Positions 56,390-58,012 of a stretch of 58,012 bases of DNA are shown here, piece after piece. The notes beneath the pieces are model-generated. The model had not been told where the DNA came from, did not search any database, and was given only the letters and a program-made list of their open reading frames with translations. The translations under genes and the position numbers were made by a program. The stretch's first letter is position 1; every line of letters begins with the position of its first letter. The stretch comes from Saprospiraceae bacterium (lineage in GTDB: Bacteria > Bacteroidota > Bacteroidia > Chitinophagales > Saprospiraceae): assembly GCA_029212405.1 (NCBI GenBank), contig JARGNR010000040.1, forward strand, positions 1-58,012, read 5' to 3'.

Positions 56390-56905
56390 ATGAAAAGACT
56401 ACTTTATATAACGATATTCTTGGCTATAGTGGGCTCAATAACAGCGCAAACAGAAGATCAAAAAGCCTTTCCTTGTCGATATGGCGATGAATATAAAAAG
56501 CTCGACTTTTGGTTGGGAGAATGGGATGTCTATGTGAAAGATAAAAAAACAGCAACCAGTAGTATTACCAAAAGTGAAGGAGGTTGCACACTGCACGAAG
56601 ACTATAAAACGCTTACAAACTTTTTTGGAAGAAGTATTAATTATTATGATCCCAAAGATGAAAAGTATACTCAAATTTGGATAGACAAGTTCAATGGGAT
56701 AACAACGTTCAAAGAGGTAGAGGCCCGCAAAGGATACCTCAAAATGACAACGGATGACGGAAATGGAACTCTAACCAATATGGATTACACGTTAGATGAA
56801 ACAGTAGGACATGTAACACAAACAATGGAAAGCTCAAAGGATGGAGGCAAGACTTGGAAGCGATCTTTTAAAGGAGTTTATAAACCAAGAAATGAGGGCC
56901 AATAA
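56390..56905 (+). CDS. Secreted DUF1579-like protein
   Basis: A 171-residue exported protein (signal MKRLLYITIFLAIVGSITAQ). The sequence KKLDFWLGEWDVYVKDK is the conserved start of DUF1579-like proteins, in which a WxGxW segment precedes a small beta-barrel of lipocalin-like fold (NYYDPKDEKYTQIWIDKFNG). Function unknown. The next gene follows after about 45 bp and may be co-transcribed. Confidence 0.75.
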   Translation: MKRLLYITIFLAIVGSITAQTEDQKAFPCRYGDEYKKLDFWLGEWDVYVKDKKTATSSITKSEGGCTLHEDYKTLTNFFGRSINYYDPKDEKYTQIWIDKFNGITTFKEVEARKGYLKMTTDDGNGTLTNMDYTLDETVGHVTQTMESSKDGGKTWKRSFKGVYKPRNEGQ

Positions 56906-56951
56906 TATAAATCCGCGTACTCCACAAAACGTATTATTTAAAAACTACACC

Positions 56952-58012
56952 ATGAAAAAAGTACTGCTTGCTTTATACCTGACCTTCTTTTTTGGTCTTT
57001 CATTTGGACAAACCTTTGATATCTATGTATGTGACGGGGGCAACTTCAATAATCCTCCTTGGCAAATTTTAAAGTTTGACGAGAATGGAGACAATCCACA
57101 AGTATTCATCAATGATGCTCTCAGTTGGCCACAAGATATTGTCTTCATCGAAGAGCAGAATGTAGTGTTGATTTCCAATCTAAATACGGGAAGAATTACA
57201 AGGTATCAGGCAGATACAGGCGACTATATTGATGATTTTGCCTCGAATATTGACGGGCCTACACGTATGAAAATCGGAGGAGATGGATATTTGTATGTTT
57301 TGCAATGGGGCAACTCTGGACAAGTGCTGCGATTTCAATTGGACGGAACATTGGTGGGTGCTTTTACAGATACAGGAGTCACCAACAGTATAGGCTTGGA
57401 CTGGGATGCAGACGGTAATCTATATGTCTCTTCGTATGGTGGAAACTTCATTCGGAAATATAATCAAAGTGGAGAAGACCTTGGGAATTTTATCAGTTCA
57501 GGTTTGCAAGGGCCCACCAATATTTGGTTTGGAGAAAATGGGGATCTTTTTGTTAACAATTGGAACGGTACATCCGTCAAGCGATTTGATTCAAACGGAG
57601 TCTTTATTGAAGACTTTATCACAGGGCTAAGTAACCCAGAAGGCATTGCTTTTTATCCAGACGGCAACTTATTGATAGGGAATGGAGGAACAAGTGCGGT
57701 CAAGTTATTCAATAGCGAGGGTGTATTTATAGATGATATTATTTCTGCTGGTTCAGGAAACTTGCTTTTACCGAATGCAGTAGTATTACGAGAGCGAGAG
57801 GAGGTGGCAATACAAAATGTAGACAAAGACAAGGAACGGCAATTTTTACAATCGAATATAGGTGACAGGTTTATGATGAACAGGCATTTTAGAAGCAAGT
57901 TAGATAGGGTAGTGGTATATGCATTGGATGGAAGAATATTGGAAAATAAAGACATAACAGGAAGACTGCTTTGGGACGCAAGCGCATCTGATGGAGGGGT
58001 ATTTGTGATCCG
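56952..58012 (+). CDS. NHL-repeat secreted protein (3' end beyond the window)
   Basis: A partial gene with at least 353 codons. It starts with a signal peptide (MKKVLLALYLTFFFGLSFGQ). The mature part is an NHL/SMP-30-type beta-propeller with repeats such as PTRMKIGGDGYLYVLQW, SIGLDWDADGNLYVSSYGG, PTNIWFGENGDLFVNNW and PEGIAFYPDGNLLIGNGG. Near the window edge VVVYALDGRILENKDITGRLLWDAS looks like the start of a type IX sorting domain. The stop lies outside the window. Confidence 0.82.
   Translation, partial: MKKVLLALYLTFFFGLSFGQTFDIYVCDGGNFNNPPWQILKFDENGDNPQVFINDALSWPQDIVFIEEQNVVLISNLNTGRITRYQADTGDYIDDFASNIDGPTRMKIGGDGYLYVLQWGNSGQVLRFQLDGTLVGAFTDTGVTNSIGLDWDADGNLYVSSYGGNFIRKYNQSGEDLGNFISSGLQGPTNIWFGENGDLFVNNWNGTSVKRFDSNGVFIEDFITGLSNPEGIAFYPDGNLLIGNGGTSAVKLFNSEGVFIDDIISAGSGNLLLPNAVVLREREEVAIQNVDKDKERQFLQSNIGDRFMMNRHFRSKLDRVVVYALDGRILENKDITGRLLWDASASDGGVFVI

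Noticed and set aside
1-58012. tRNA, rRNA, CRISPR arrays and insertion sequences
   Set aside because: I saw no T-loop/acceptor pattern, no direct-repeat/spacer array, no transposase and no terminal inverted repeats by eye; a tRNAscan or CRISPR search would be decisive.

Overview
The window looks like chromosomal DNA of a low-GC member of the Bacteroidota (Saprospiria- or Flavobacteriia-like; the exact family cannot be fixed from sequence alone). The reasons are: two secreted proteins that end in type IX secretion (Por) sorting domains, lipoprotein signals of the MKK...SC type, PorX/T9SS-era families such as DUF4331 pairs and HTH_40 helicases, TAnnTTTG promoter boxes, and weak or absent Shine-Dalgarno sequences in front of most genes. 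No rRNA, recognisable tRNA, CRISPR array, insertion sequence or phage was seen.

Region 1 (1-38 kb) is mostly ordinary chromosome. It carries glutaryl-CoA dehydrogenase, folB, pdxH, dtd, a MazG-like hydrolase, a heme A synthase, methylmalonyl-CoA mutase, an ECF sigma/anti-sigma/DUF4097 operon, a zinc metalloprotease, a dihaem peroxidase, tatC, mnmG, a PIF1-like helicase and large secreted T9SS proteins. Two signals make it special. The noncoding gap 5007-5579 holds three perfect DnaA boxes, about six one-mismatch boxes and an AT-only tract, and the gap 8673-8965 holds two perfect parS palindromes 105 bp apart. Genes on both sides mostly point away from about 5.2 kb. I infer that this is the chromosome origin and its partition centre, with mnmG (gidA) 16 kb away.

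Region 2 (36.1-38.6 kb) is a four-gene minus-strand signalling operon: small protein, seven-helix membrane protein, HisKA_3 kinase and LuxR-type regulator. It is followed by a gap of almost 800 bp (38601-39384) that ends in a strong orphan terminator and may encode a small RNA.

Region 3 (39.4-52.8 kb) is the accessory core: two convergent operons built from parts of the EAD/STAND/MoxR-vWA class of regulated conflict systems. The plus-strand operon encodes an EAD11-like domain fused to a trypsin-like protease, a metal-dependent amidohydrolase, an EAD11-like domain fused to an inactive STAND ATPase (P-loop Lys replaced by Met), and an active-looking STAND NTPase. The minus-strand operon encodes an EAD1-EAD11 adaptor, an EAD1-iSTAND-like protein, a MoxR AAA+ ATPase, and a 1503-residue three-pass membrane protein. 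That last protein puts a degenerate vWA-like domain on the predicted cytoplasmic side and a HYR domain plus four carboxypeptidase-regulatory-like domains on the periplasmic side. Shared EAD domains suggest that the two operons form one machine in which an envelope-spanning sensor and MoxR control a protease, an amidohydrolase and a STAND switch. This is the best candidate for an undescribed system.

Region 4 (52.8-58 kb) holds an unknown helical protein, an XRE-type repressor with four copies of a likely operator octamer, a poorly explained 800-bp stretch with two hairpins, an AraC regulator, a small secreted DUF1579-like protein and a truncated NHL-repeat secreted protein that runs off the edge.
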